DNA of 64,000 nt from Meghimatium bilineatum (GCA_034231615.1 CM067312.1:8678546-8742545); one strand, 5' to 3'; shown: positions 33,180 through 43,905, counted from the stretch's first letter. The notes: generated by a model from the letters alone, not told the origin. Program-made: numbers and translations.

Positions 33180-33420
33180 TAGTAGTATCAGACCCGCAGA
33201 TAAGGGGCTGAGGTATTCAATCTCCCACCTTTGTAAATCTAGCATGACTTTCAGCCCTAGAAACTTAACCAAAAAGTAGATAAAACACCATCCCTTAGCG
33301 ATGTTTCACAAACGAACAGGTCTTCAAATTTCCCGTCAAACAGTTAAATGTGCACATGAAAATGGACAAATGACCTATTATTAAGGTAAAATCCCTTGTA
33401 ATCATATCTACGGCCATTAG
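33180..33420. mobile_element. CCGTAGATA-family element
   Basis: Begins CAGACCCGCAGATAAGGGGC and ends TAATCATATCTACGGCCAT. The interior has ATGACTTTCAGCCCTAGAAA, CTTAACCAAAAAGTAG and TTCAAATTTCCCGTCAAACA, shared with 29.9 kb. Confidence 0.75.
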
Positions 33421-33544
33421 TAGTATATTAACAGTTGGACTAGTATACTGACAGGTGTAATAATATAAGTAGTATGTGTTCAGCAAGATCCATCATGACG
33501 CCACAACAGATGAAATAAAATAACGCAAACAATTTTATATAGGG

Positions 33545-33800
33545 TCATTTATAATTTATATATTTATATATTATTTAAATTAGTAGGGCCCAAAGAACAA
33601 AAAACGCAGAACGCCCAAAAGTTTAATTGGCGTCAATACGGTCCACAGAACGAAAAACTCAGGAATGACAAAATGTCGATTTGGCGTTGATAGGGCCCAA
33701 AGAACAGAAAAGAAAACCAAATTGACAATGACAATATGAAATATCGTGTTAATATGACCCACAGAGGACCACAAAATACGTGAGGACCACAAAATATGTG
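33545..33800. repeat. Degenerate ~75-bp repeat, about 3 copies
   Basis: Units share AGGGCCCAAAGAACAAAAAA or TACGGTCCACAGAACGAAAA followed by GACAAAAT and a TTGGCGTNGAT motif. Confidence 0.6.
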
Positions 33801-34171
33801 GTTTGGTGTTCGTAGATCATATGTATAGGACCGCAGGATTGACCAGTGGGGGTGTTACCTGAGGGGTCTCGATCACGCTTGGCCGGGTGGGTCGTCAGAT
33901 AGACCGGGTGTGTTGTATCCGGACGAGTATCCACCCCGCGCAGTCACCGATTTTCCGAGGTACCGGCTCCCGTAGGGCTCCCCAGTGGTAACCAGAACAA
34001 ATGCAAGACCAAGAGACGGAAAAGAAACCAGGACGCATGAACTATTTTTTCATGAATTCAATGATGAACATGTACATCAATGTGTTGTAATAAAAACATA
34101 AATATGAAAAAATGTGAAGTATTTTCTGTTTTTTTTTATATGTCTCCCAGTGATCCTTGTGGATCTTTCAG
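33801..34171. other. G+C-rich stretch, unidentified
   Basis: 33850-34000 is markedly richer in G+C than its surroundings and contains ACCGATTTTCCGAGGTACCG. Possibly a fragment of an element 5' region. No frame supports a gene. Confidence 0.35.
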
Positions 34172-34630
34172 GCCCAGACACTCGCACATCCATGTCACAT
34201 CCAGACACTCGCACATCCATGTCACATCCAGACACTCGCACATCCATGTCACATCCAGACACTCGCACATCCATGTCACATCCAGACACTCGCACATCCA
34301 TGTCACATCCAGACACTCGCACATCCATGTCACATCCAGACACTCGCACATCCATGTCACATCCAGACACTCGCACATCCATGTCACATCCAGACACTCG
34401 CACATCCATGTCACATCCAGACACTCGCACATCCATGTCACATCCAGACACTCGCACATCCATGTCACATCCAGACACTCGCACATCCATGTCACATCCA
34501 GACACTCGCACATCCATGTCACATCCAGACACTCGCACATCCATGTCACATCCAGACACTCGCACATCCATGTCACATCCAGACACTCGCACATCCATGT
34601 CACATCCAGACACTCGCACATCCATGTGAT
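34172..34630. repeat. 27-bp tandem array, 17 essentially identical copies
   Basis: Unit CAGACACTCGCACATCCATG plus TCACATC. I see no substitutions among the inner copies. Flanking sequence on both sides holds a diverged related motif (GTGGATCTTTCAGGC before, TATGGACCTCTCAGGC after). Five frames over 150 codons are open because of the period of 27. Confidence 0.97.
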
Positions 34631-34809
34631 TGATTTGTTAACTACATAGAAACACTTTAGGAAATACCTCTCTTCTGTGGATCTTCCAAGTGCCGTTTAT
34701 GGACCTCTCAGGCTCAACACATCCACCTTCTATATATCTGTGGATATTCCAGTAGACACTGGTACATGTGTGGATATATTATCAACACACAGAAAGAACA
34801 AAACACATG

Positions 34810-35515
34810 TTTCAACAGGCTATAAAATTGTATTAAATATAAATATAAATATCCAAAAAACAAAAACCATGATAATCAGCAAAGACACAGAAGAACAAGA
34901 GCTAAACATAAGCATACATGGAGAGAAATTACAATAAGTAAAACAGTATCAATATCTTGGACACATAGTCACAAATAATGGCAGATGTGAAACAGAAGTT
35001 AAAAGGAGAATAGGAATGGCTAAAGGTACCTTCAATGACATGAGGAAATTATTAACATCTAAACAAATTACAAACAAGTTAAAAATGAGAATTATAAAAT
35101 GCTATATCTACTCTATATTAATGTATGGCTCAGAAACATGGACACTAAATTGATACCTTTGAGATGTGGGTATATAGAAGAATAGGGAGCATATCATGGA
35201 AAGAGAAGAAAACAAATAAAGATGTGCTAAAGACACTTAATATGAAGAAAGAACTACTAAGAGAAATAAAGATCAGGCAAATAAAATATTTTGGTCACAT
35301 TAAAAGACATGACACCCTATTGAAGACCTTACTTGAGGGCAAAGTCAAAGGGAGGCGAGCAAGAGGTAGGCAGAGATACGAGTGGAGAGTAACATCACAC
35401 GATGGACAGGTTAAAGTCTAGCAGAATGCACCACCAAGACAAGAGACAGGGGATGTTGGAGATCCGTTGCAGCCAACCTTCGTTGCGGAGACGGCACTTA
35501 GTGATGATGAAAATT
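34810..35515 (+). mobile_element. LINE-A 3' fragment
   Basis: Starts within the RT (LNINIQKTKTMIISKDTEEQ), then QYLGHIVTNNGRCETEVKRR, IGMAKGTFNDM, YSILMYGSETWTLN, FEMWVYRRIGSISWKEKKTN, KDVLKTLNMKKELLREIKIR, QIKYFGHIKRHDTLLKTLLE, GKVKGRRARGRQRYEW and the tail ending TGATGATGA. RTE-like. One or two breaks around 34935 and 35152. Confidence 0.92.
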
Positions 35516-35789
35516 GTATTTGCGTATAGACATAGTGTGAAAATAACAGAAATTATTTTTTACATATATAACATAGTTACACAGTCAGTGATATATTTAT
35601 ACATATCAAATGTTCAGTGATGTAGTTGTTACATCATCAGCTACCACTGGCTTGATATACAAAATACGAGAGAAATACCAGGTGTTGCTTGATATAAAAA
35701 TACGAGAGATGAAAATAGGGCCCATGGGTGTTATTCATAGGTGTAAATATATGTACCAGTTACTTTGAACATAGATTTTTGCCGCCTCT

Positions 35790-37700
35790 GCTCTGCTGGG
35801 TTTTAAGAATATCTAGGAATGTTTCGGCCTAAAATTTGTATGGGCCTTACTGAGACCTTTGCTGGAGGCCTTAAATTGATTAACGAAGCAATAGTAAGAT
35901 TTGCTGAAAAGCGAGACTATGTCCTTCCTGTGTACCCGATCTTGAAAAGGTCTGATTGGCGCTTCTCGCGGACTCTTGCCGCGGTGCAGTTAAGACAGTC
36001 TAGTGGTGGTGTCAGGATGAAGTGTTTATGGTCATCACATCATTCTCTAGGGAACCATGTATTATACACCTCGTAGTACCAGTCTCGCATCTCGGGCTTG
36101 ATTACGTCATGGAGGTTATCTGCTGATATTGCGAGGTAAATTGAATCCGTATTCATCTCGGCCATATCATAGTCCCCTCTAGACACAAATCTATCTAAGA
36201 AATTATAGTAGAACTCGATCATCCTCAGTTTCGCGTACTGGTATGCGAAGAAACCTATCTGGAGAGGTAGATTCCACTTGATAGACTGCTTTATTGACTC
36301 TACTTCATAAAGATCAGGGCAAATTTCTGATATCTTTTTAAAATACAGACTGTTGACCAACTATCTGTCACATCCTCCTTGAAGTAAGCCACGTTGCTAT
36401 GTTTATCTCTGCTAGCTAGTCTTGCCGTAAGCGGCATTAGCGAGCAGTTTCATCGCGTCGCTAGTGTTAGATTCGTCCGGTTATATGTCGCCTTTATGAC
36501 TGGCTTCTGTAATGGTATTGCCAAAGGTATGGAAACACGCTACTGGTTTATTTTCGATGCCCTGGCATATGTAAGATACCACGAGGTCATGTTCCAGGTT
36601 TCACTTTAATAATAGTGTGGCCAATAAAAGTTTGTTACCATAGTAACTTCCGATTAGTGTGCTTCATTGTATGTTTAGTATGTTATTCTCTTCTGCGTAT
36701 TTTCTCGTCAGGGGTGCCAATATCTGTTCGGATGACATCAATATTTTTTTTAATGGGCGTCATCTCAGAAAAATCGTGTTTTTTTTTATCGAATCTGGTA
36801 CATGAATGTCATATTCAAAACCAAAACAGGTTTCATCTAAGACAGCAGCTAAAATCTGGTTCTGTAATCGTGTGGTATTCTGAGCGTATGATGGTTGCGG
36901 GCTCTAAAATTTAGTGTCTATATATTGGTTTATGTTTTCCTTATCTATTTTGAGTTGTGTCCACTGGTATTTCCAAATAATTTCAACTTTAAGCTTCAGT
37001 TGATTAGTAAGATACTCGTGAACATAATTTTTTTCATAAATCACAGTAAAATCTCTTGTTACCGGGGTTGATGCGACGATTTTCAGCGATTTTGGATGAC
37101 CATGGAAAAGGCAGTCATTAAATTTGTACGCTGTCTGTATTTGACTGCACCATCCACCCACTGGAATATTTTGGTCACCGTGTTGCATATCACGCCCGCT
37201 GAATTGAGTGATCAACTCAATATTTTGTGAGTTGGCGATCCAGACAAGCCAATGTCTGTACTGAATGGTGTATATGCTTCTTATGTGTTTCGCAAATCCA
37301 CCCTATCATCTTCGATTGATTGTATAATGGTGGGCATATCTTACATTATTCGTCCACAGATAAACGCATTTGTATCATAATTCTGGATTTTACTGGTTTA
37401 TGACCTCGGATGAGCGTCTGATCATTGTCGTGATACAGATGGAATATGATGGAGGTCCCACCTGTAATATTGTTTCACATAATGGTATGCAGCTGTTCCT
37501 CCCGCTTTTAGCACAGTACAGAGGCGACGTCTTTGGGAATTGTCTTTAAAATGTATCGTTGCGTGATATCAGGTACTGAGATGTTATACTTGAACATATC
37601 TACGCCTGGTGCTTTGTAGAACACAACCTGCTGTTCAAGAGCTTCTAACATAGGTCTGATATTGTTGTTTTTGTACCATATGAGGTAAAAACCTGGCAGG
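35790..37700 (-). mobile_element. Fossil Polinton-like element: family B DNA polymerase part
   Basis: Viral/Polinton-type protein-primed family B DNA polymerase, minus strand. The clearest parts are a LANAAYGK-type motif in the palm region and MNTDSIYLA (the DTDS catalytic motif C), followed by a WFPRE-type segment typical of such elements in invertebrates. Only a polymerase portion is visible; no capsid, integrase, protease or terminal repeat is seen. It is broken, with roughly ten breaks, and looks old. LINE-A copies in the opposite orientation lie on both sides. Confidence 0.8.
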
Positions 37701-38775
37701 TTTTTCGTATGATTATCTTGCCAGACTTTCTGACGAAGTCCAACATGAAAAATTAATCAAATGTCTTCAAGAAATAGGCATCGATGGAAAAGACATCAGA
37801 CTAATTAAAAATATATACTGGGAACAGACGGCATCAATAAGGTGTGAAAACAGGTACTCTCCATACATAGAAATAAGAAGAGGCGTAAGACAAGGATGTG
37901 TTTTATCACTAAACCTATTTAATATCTACACAGAGAATATCTTTAAAAATATAGAAGACATGCCAGGACTCAAGAACAATGGAACAATAATAAACAACCT
38001 GAGATATGCAGATGACACTGTTCTTTTGGCAGAAAGTGAACATGAACTACAAAAACCAATAGATCAAGTCAATAAATCAAGTAAAGAATATGGACTGAAT
38101 ATAAATATTAAAAAACAAACAAAAAACATGATAACCAGCAAAGACACCGAAGAACAAGAGCTAAATATGAAAATACATGGAGAAAAACTACAAGTAAAAC
38201 ATTATCAATATCTTGGACACAGTCACAAATTACGGCAGATGTGAAACAGAAATTAAAAGGAAAATAGGAATGGCTAAAAGTACCTTAAATGACATGATGA
38301 AAATAGTAACATCTAAACAAATTAAAAACAAGTTAAAAATGACAATTATAAAATGCTACATCTATTCTATATTAATGTATGGTTCAGAAACATGGACACT
38401 AAACAATTAGAAGACAGAATTGATGCCTTTGAGATTTGTGTATATAGAATAATAGGTAGAACATCATGGAAAGAGAAGAAAACAAACAAAGAAGTGCTAA
38501 CAACACTTAATATGAATGAGTTACTAAGAGAAATTAAGATCATGCAAATAAAATATTTTGGACACATTAAAAGACATGACATCTTATTGAAAACCTTACT
38601 TGAGTAAAAGGGAAGCGAACAAGAAGTAGGCAGAGATACAAATGGGAGAGTAATATCACAAGATGGACAGGTTACAGTCTAGCAGAGTGCACTACCAAAA
38701 CGAGAGACAGGGGATGTTGGAGGTCTGTTGCAGCCAATCTTCGTTGCGGAGACGACACTTGATGATAATGATGGA
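37700..38775 (+). mobile_element. LINE-A copy with reverse transcriptase palm (YADD)
   Basis: The longest LINE-A in the window: CLQEIGIDGKDIRLIKNIYW, RRGVRQGCVLSLNLFNIY, NNLRYADDTVLLAESEHELQ (catalytic YADD), EYGLNINIKKQTKNMITSKD, then the same C-terminal block as at 34810-35515, ending TTGATGATAATGATGG. 5'-truncated inside the RT. No endonuclease. Frame breaks near 38210 and 38400 plus a stop near 38607. Confidence 0.93.
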
Positions 38776-39389
38776 AATCGCAAAGGGAGAAAAGAGTTGG
38801 AAGACCAAGGAACACCTAAAGAATAATAGTGGTAGGAGAGATGAAATAAATTATGGCCTAGTGGACACTATTCGAGAGGGCGGCAAAGCATAGAAATAGT
38901 AGGAGAGCGGCATTTGTAGCCCTATAGTTCTCAGGAAACTGAAAGAAATGAAGACTACTTTCGTTCGAGGATACGGGCCCAGAGATGACATGCACACCAG
39001 AGTGCACTGGCCGTCGCTCCATAGCTGGTCGAGCATCAGGGTCAGTGAACCACAGCTGGCCAAGACCCTCAGTACACGTCCACTCAGTGGGCCTCGAAAC
39101 AGGAGTGCAGCAACCCTGCTGTAGCCTGGCCAAGTACTAGGGATCGAAGATACGGGAATGCCAACTCGGCTCCAAAAAAATGCTGGGTGAAGACGGATGT
39201 GTCAGGTTGAAAGGCATAGATAACGCAGCTTGCTGTAAAACATGAAACAACGTAGATCACCCTCATACGTCCTTCTCAAGGCGGTCAAGTGAATGCTTTC
39301 AGAGGGTCCGCCACACGGCGTACGACGAAGAAGTAGAAGAAGTTCGAGGGTAGGTGGCTGAACCCTGAAAATTACAATATAACTAACAA

Positions 39390-39390
<1 letters not shown>
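38776..39390. other. Unassigned, with a SINE-A fragment at 39185-39250
   Basis: A relatively G+C-rich stretch (38880-39180) follows LINE-A. GAAGACGGATGTGTCAGGTT and AAAACATGAAACAACG at 39190-39250 are SINE-A. Overlapping frames on the minus strand (38851-39266) have no recognisable domain. Confidence 0.45.
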
Positions 39391-39428
<38 letters not shown>

Positions 39429-39436
39429 TAGAGAGA
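39391..39436. repeat. (GA)n microsatellite
   Basis: GAGAGAGA runs with occasional A or T interruptions. Confidence 0.95.
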
Positions 39437-39753
39437 GCGTCCGGGAGAGAGGAAGTAAGAGAAAGAGAGAGAACATACAAATTTACTGTATTTCACACTT
39501 TAAAAAAATTTTTTTTTCAGATACACACATCATGTAAGCACACCACAACATCCCATACACTCTCACTCGTAAGCAACAACAATTTGCTGCCGTGGAATGT
39601 CTGCTTGAGATATAGATCTGTTAATTAGTTTTTGGCATATCTGCAGATAAGTCCTACCGACTTTTCTAAGGTGCTGTATAACCTGATATGTTGGTATTCG
39701 GAGTGCTGGTGCGTCTTTTTATGTAGATATTCCAAAACTAAATTTGGAAGGGT

Positions 39754-40054
39754 GTATTGTATCGCCCGTGTGTCGCCGAGGCCCGAAAGGGGAGCAAAGA
39801 ATAGCAACACTGTTTACTTTCCAGGCATGTCGTAAAAGGCGACTAAGGAGGTTATGGGGTGTAGTTGGCTGTCCCATTTCATATAGGGCCAGTGACCCAA
39901 AGCCATGCTGAAGTAGGATGTGTCAGGCCGAAAGGCGCAGATATCGCAGCAATGTTGTAAACCATGACACAACGCATTCCGTTCTCCGGACTACATCCTG
40001 CCAATCTGCAGAAGTTTGTGAACGAACGCAGAAGAAGAAGAAGAAGTATTGTAT
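39754..40054 (+). mobile_element. Full-length SINE-A with 9-bp duplication (reference copy)
   Basis: GTATTGTAT at 39754-39762 and 40046-40054 brackets a 283-bp insert. Head CGCCCGTGTGTCGCCGAGGC, then GGCATGTCGTAAAAGGCGAC, GGCTGTCCC, GCCATGCTGAAG, GGATGTGTCAGGCCGAAAGG, ATATCGCAGCAATG, ACCATGACACAACGCATTCC, GGACTACATCCTGCC and a (GAA)n tail. No clear tRNA A and B boxes in the head, so its origin is open. Confidence 0.93.
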
Positions 40055-40154
40055 GTGTTTGTGCGATATATTATATAGTTCAGTAAATTAATAGAATAAC
40101 CTATTAATCAATACATTTTGTCTAGATGTCACCATCATTAAGTGTCTTGTCGAC

Positions 40155-40352
40155 TGATGTAGTAGATTGTGGATCTTCTCAACTGTGTTTTTGTTTGTGT
40201 TCTTTCTCAAAACCCCACTGGATTTCTTTTGTAGCGAAACAATGGTCATTACTAGATTTTCTGCAGAATGCAGTCCAGAGAACGGAAATTCGTTGTGTGG
40301 CGGTTTTATTTGTATCAATGACACAACACATCCGACTTCGGCGCGATAGCTA
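40155..40352 (-). mobile_element. SINE-B copy
   Basis: TTCTCAAAACCCCACTGGAT, TACTAGATTTTCTGCAGAAT, GCAGTCCAGAGAACGG and ACACATCCGACTTCGGCG. Tail on the left, so minus strand. Confidence 0.75.
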
Positions 40353-40590
40353 ATACGTTCAGTGGGTTGCCATCTGTAACCATATTGCGAGTCAATCGGC
40401 CGTACGACAGATCTGGTTCCCGTACTTACACGCTGGTCACCACTATAAAAGATAACTGTCAGACATATTTGACCTTTTTTACCGTTGTCTTGATTTCTAT
40501 CTACATAGTCACAGATGTCCTCGTTCACAACTCTATCTGACATAGCTGGAGTCAGGATAATTGTTGACTCTCTACCATGCCACTATGTTT

Positions 40591-40774
40591 GACTTTTTAA
40601 TCTTCTTCTTCTTCAGCGTTCATTCTCAAACTCCTGCTGGATCTCTATTGCAGTAGGACAATGGCCCTTTTAGATTTCCAGCAGGATATAGTCCAGAGAA
40701 TGGAAATGAGTTGTGTCGCCGTTTTATTTGCGCCAATAGCCCGACACATCCGTCTTCGGCGGGACTTTTTAATC
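40591..40774 (-). mobile_element. Full-length SINE-B with 12-bp duplication (reference copy)
   Basis: GACTTTTTAATC at 40591-40602 and 40763-40774 brackets a 160-bp insert at 40603-40762. Read on the minus strand: CCGCCGAAGACGGATGTGTC, GGGCTATTGGCGCAAATAAA, ACGGCGACACAAC, CTCTGGACTATATCCTGCTG, GAGTTTGAGAATGAACGCTG and (GAA)n. Confidence 0.95.
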
Positions 40775-40799
40775 AATATATAATCAAACAACATACCTT

Positions 40800-41035
40800 G
40801 CCCAGGTAATAGAAGATGCTTTCCAGAAAAAAATCATAACACCTAGCCACCTTCAAGAGGGTCACTTCTAAAACTCGCCCAGAAAAAGGAATTGATGGCA
40901 AAATGCTACAGTGGATTAAAAAAATTGCCTACATGACAGACGTGCAAGAGTAAAACTCCAGGGAAAGAAAAGTAATACTCACATGGGAAACAGGTAATGA
41001 CGTTCTACTGGATAATGACTGACACACTATCACTG
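40800..41035 (+). mobile_element. LINE reverse transcriptase fragment (RNase H LINE type)
   Basis: Pieces EKGIDGKMLQWIK and HDRRARVKLQGKKSNTHMGN match the palm lead-in of I/Jockey-type RTs. Short, with shifts. Confidence 0.55.
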
Positions 41036-41084
41036 TCGGGTGCCTACGTGAAATAATATAGACACCAAACACAGAATATAATTA

Positions 41085-41200
41085 TACAAATGACAACTAC
41101 ACATGACATAATCGACGTTTCGAACCAAAAGACCTTTGTCAAGATATGCACATAACATACAAACTTTTTTTTAAACGACGAGTAGAAAATGACTACACCA
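41085..41200. repeat. GACGTTTCG-motif dispersed repeat
   Basis: ATCGACGTTTCGAACCAAAA, GACCTTTGTC and ACGACGAGTAGAAAATGAC are shared with 21810-21870 and 22240-22280. Confidence 0.45.
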
Positions 41201-41239
41201 CCACAAACGTGTCCGAGTGAAATTACTCGGACACGAGCA

Positions 41240-41480
41240 TAATTTTTAATTTTATTTAATTCAAAAGAAAGCTGCTTACCCGAATCAAAAAGAGACATTT
41301 TTTGGACACATCTTGAGAAGAGGAAAGATGGACTGTGTAGGAACAGGTAAGTTGAAGATCAATAGAGAAGATGCTTGAAAACCTATCATTGTGGCATGGG
41401 AGAACGTCAGTATCGGAAATAATTGATAGCATGTGAAACAGAAGGCGGTGGAAAGACATGATAACCACTCCCTTTATGGA
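41240..41480 (+). mobile_element. LINE-B-like 3' fragment
   Basis: EKMLENLSLWHGRTSVSEII followed by a segment like RRRWKDMITTP resembles the REKILDSLTIWHGK tail of LINE-B. Broken. Confidence 0.55.
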
Positions 41481-41754
41481 CTATAAGAAAAAGACGAATA
41501 TAATCACTCAGACTCCATGTTGCGGGTAGGTAGAAAAGTCACAACATCTCTAGAATGTACCCCCTCTGAGTAGAAGACTTCTCAAAGCATTCACTCTGCT
41601 GAAAGTTGAAGTCTTCTAGGTATGAGATAAAGCTTTGGAGAAACAACTTCGTTGCACATTGAAAGTAAAGAGCTAATCGCTCCTAATTCCCAGGGATCGA
41701 AGCAACAATAATGATTGTGTTTTCATTTGAGACTGACAACAAATTCAGTCAGCA

Positions 41755-41975
41755 ATCAGGAAGGAGGTTCTGACAAAGTTTGACAGTTGTTGACAAGAGG
41801 GAAGGGAGTGTATATGAACAAAAGTTGATGTCAACAAAGCCGTTTCTATACACAATTAAAATTGTTTGGAAAATTTTTTTGTTTTTTTCCCCGTACATTT
41901 CGGCTAAACTTGTGTGTAAGCGTAGCATTTTTTGACCTAATTAAGCAGGCTGGTGGAGGATTCTTAAACTTTTGA
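41755..41975. repeat. Dispersed repeat, copy without internal array
   Basis: TTTGACAGTTGTTGACAAGA, GCCGTTTCTATACACAATTA and CCTAATTAAGCAGG match 11641-12065. It continues directly where the other copy holds eight 31-bp units. Confidence 0.7.
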
Positions 41976-42050
41976 CACGTTATTAATAAGGAGAGAGGGT
42001 CTCAAATAAAAAAATTGTAGGCCTAATTTATGAACAACCCCTTAGGCCGG

Positions 42051-42180
42051 TTCTTATTATGTTCTTCTTCTGCGTTCGTTCTCAAACTCCTGCAGATTAG
42101 CAGGATGTTGTCCGGAGAACGGAATGCGTTGTGTCATGGTTTACAGCATTGCTGCGATATCTGCGCCTTCTTATTATGTT
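42051..42180 (-). mobile_element. 5'-truncated SINE-A with 13-bp duplication
   Basis: TTCTTATTATGTT at 42051-42063 and 42168-42180. The 104-bp insert keeps only the 3' half of SINE-A (GGCGCAGATATCGCAGCAAT on the minus strand to the tail). 5' truncation plus a duplication is the mark of target-primed reverse transcription. Confidence 0.93.
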
Positions 42181-42189
42181 GATTTACAT

Positions 42190-42350
42190 TAGTGTCTTAC
42201 AAGCCCGTAGATGGGGGTGGGGTTAAATGATTCACACCCCCCCCTTCCATAAAGATAAAACATGATATTTTATACAGAGAAAAATCAAAAAAGGGGGGGG
42301 GGTAAAAACTACCCGACCACTCTCGTTACTGGGTATGTCCCTGCTGTAGT
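42190..42350. repeat. CCGTAGATA-family partial copy
   Basis: AAGCCCGTAGATGGGGGTGG and AAACATGATATTTTATACAG with long C and G runs. Confidence 0.5.
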
Positions 42351-42894
42351 GGTTAAATCATTCACTTTTTGTGTTGTTTACAAAGTGGAATTTCTTTCGG
42401 AGATCCCTGGGGATATCGCTTGAAGCTACGTAGTTACGTGCTATGTGTGGTACTCTTGGCAGGAAACGTACGGCTTTGTTGATAAGCATGGAGTACATTT
42501 GAGGTAGCTCGGATACAATGAATTCAATTCTCCATTCATTTTCAACTTTTTTCAACCTTCCCTTTAGGCCACCCCCCCCCCCCCCATATATAATTTCCCA
42601 CAGAAGCGATGCGATTAGCTCTGGTCGTATGGGGATATTATTGTTTACACGGATGGTTCCATGTTTGAGCATTCACGGCTCAATGCAGAGGAAAGTGTAT
42701 TGTTGAAGAGAGTACTGATCTTTATACAACCACCAGTAGTATAAGGATGGAGGTGATAGATAGCTATAAAAAAACAATTATATTATCAGGACCTTCTTTA
42801 TCTTGATTCTCACTTTCAACCTTTGGGCATTGTAGATGCTACTATATGTACGAGAATAATTGAATGTAACACCTTCCTGGTTGTGCAGAGGCCA
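42351..42894. other. Unassigned; 104-codon minus-strand frame of unknown origin
   Basis: The frame at 42358-42672 reads RPELIASLLWEIIYG, a poly-Gly from a C-run, then EWRIEFIVSELPQMYSMLIN and FLPRVPHIARNYVASSDIPR. It looks protein-like rather than random, possibly a fragment of a mobile-element protein. I do not recognise the family. Confidence 0.35.
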
Positions 42895-43235
42895 ATATCT
42901 GTACAAGAATAGATGAATATACCACATTGGACAGCAAAGATTACTAATGAAGAATGTCTTAGAAGGATGGATGTAAAAATATGCATTATTGAGAATATAA
43001 GAAAAAGACAGTCAACATTTATTGGGCACATAATGAGAAAAGGAGGCATTGAGAATATAGTGACAACAGGAACGATAGAAGGGAAAAGATCAAGGGGAAG
43101 ACCCAGAGAAAAGATATTGGACAGTTTGACTAAATGGCTTCAATTGACGACCCCAACAGAGATGATGCCATATATGAGAGATCGAGAAATATGATCGCTG
43201 ACGCCATTCGCGGGCACGACACTAGATGATGATGA
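42895..43235 (+). mobile_element. LINE-B 3' fragment, diverged subtype
   Basis: IPHWTAKITNEECLRRMDVK, IIENIRKRQSTFIGHIMRKG, GIENIVTTGTIEGKRSRGRP, REKILDSLTKWLQLTTPTEM and MRDREIW, then TAGATGATGATGA. It keeps an open frame over 93 codons. Confidence 0.88.
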
Positions 43236-43640
43236 CCACCTTACTAATTGTAAAAATAATGTTTCAAGAGGAGATAGAAGTATATGCCAATAAGCGTGGG
43301 CAAGAATGCAGCCGCGTTTTATGCAACTCTTGATCACAAACTCCTCTGAAAAAATACCGTCACATTTCATGCTGGTGTGGAATGACTCTACATAGGATGG
43401 TTAGTGGTCAGTCGATCTTCTTGAGTGCTTTGAATAGTCCCTCGCGATTTACTAAGTCACATGCCGTTGAAAGATCAATGAAAGCAACATACAGGGGCTG
43501 CTTCTGCTCACGACATTTCTCTTGTAATTGTCGCAATGAAAATATCATACCAGTGGTTTATCGGTTTCCACGAAAACCGCATTGTGATTCAAGATAGACC
43601 CGATCACCTAAGACTTAGAATAATTTGTGCTCCTATCCAC
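43236..43640 (-). mobile_element. LINE-D reverse transcriptase palm fragment
   Basis: Minus strand: FIDLSTACD-like segment, SFHTSMKCDGIFSEEFVIKS and IKRGCILAHAYWHILLSPL, which align with the region between RT motifs A and B (SGVKQGCVLAPTLF in intact relatives). Broken several times. It faces away from the LINE-D C-terminus at 43960. Confidence 0.7.
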
Positions 43641-43664
43641 GTCTAAATCCATCAGTGACTAAGT

Positions 43665-43905
43665 GCGGCTTCTTTTTCTTAGCAGGTTCGTTATCAAACT
43701 CCTGCAGATTAACATGATGTTGTGATACAAACGGAATGCGTTGAATTCTAGCTTATAGTATTCCTGCAATAATCTGAGCCTTTCGGCCTGCCACATCCTA
43801 TTGCAGCATGTTTTCTGTGTTACTTGACCCTATATGTGCACGGCAATCAACTCCACCCCATAACCTCCTTAGTGTATTATCTCCTCTGTATCATTACCTT
43901 CAACA
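43665..43905 (-). mobile_element. SINE-A copy, diverged
   Basis: CAAACTCCTGCAGATTAACA, GCCTTTCGGCCTGCCACATC, TTACTTGACCCTATATG and CACCCCATAACCTCCTTAGT, in the order expected on the minus strand. Confidence 0.75.

Noticed and set aside
34077-34649. Five long open frames (up to 189 codons) on both strands; also a superficial CRISPR-like look
   Set aside because: A perfect 27-bp direct repeat without unique spacers. The open frames follow from a period divisible by three and no stop in the unit. CRISPR arrays need variable spacers and are not expected in animal DNA.
36040-36360. A host DNA polymerase gene
   Set aside because: The sequence type is that of Polinton/viral protein-primed family B polymerases, and the region is broken. 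Treated as a fossil element.
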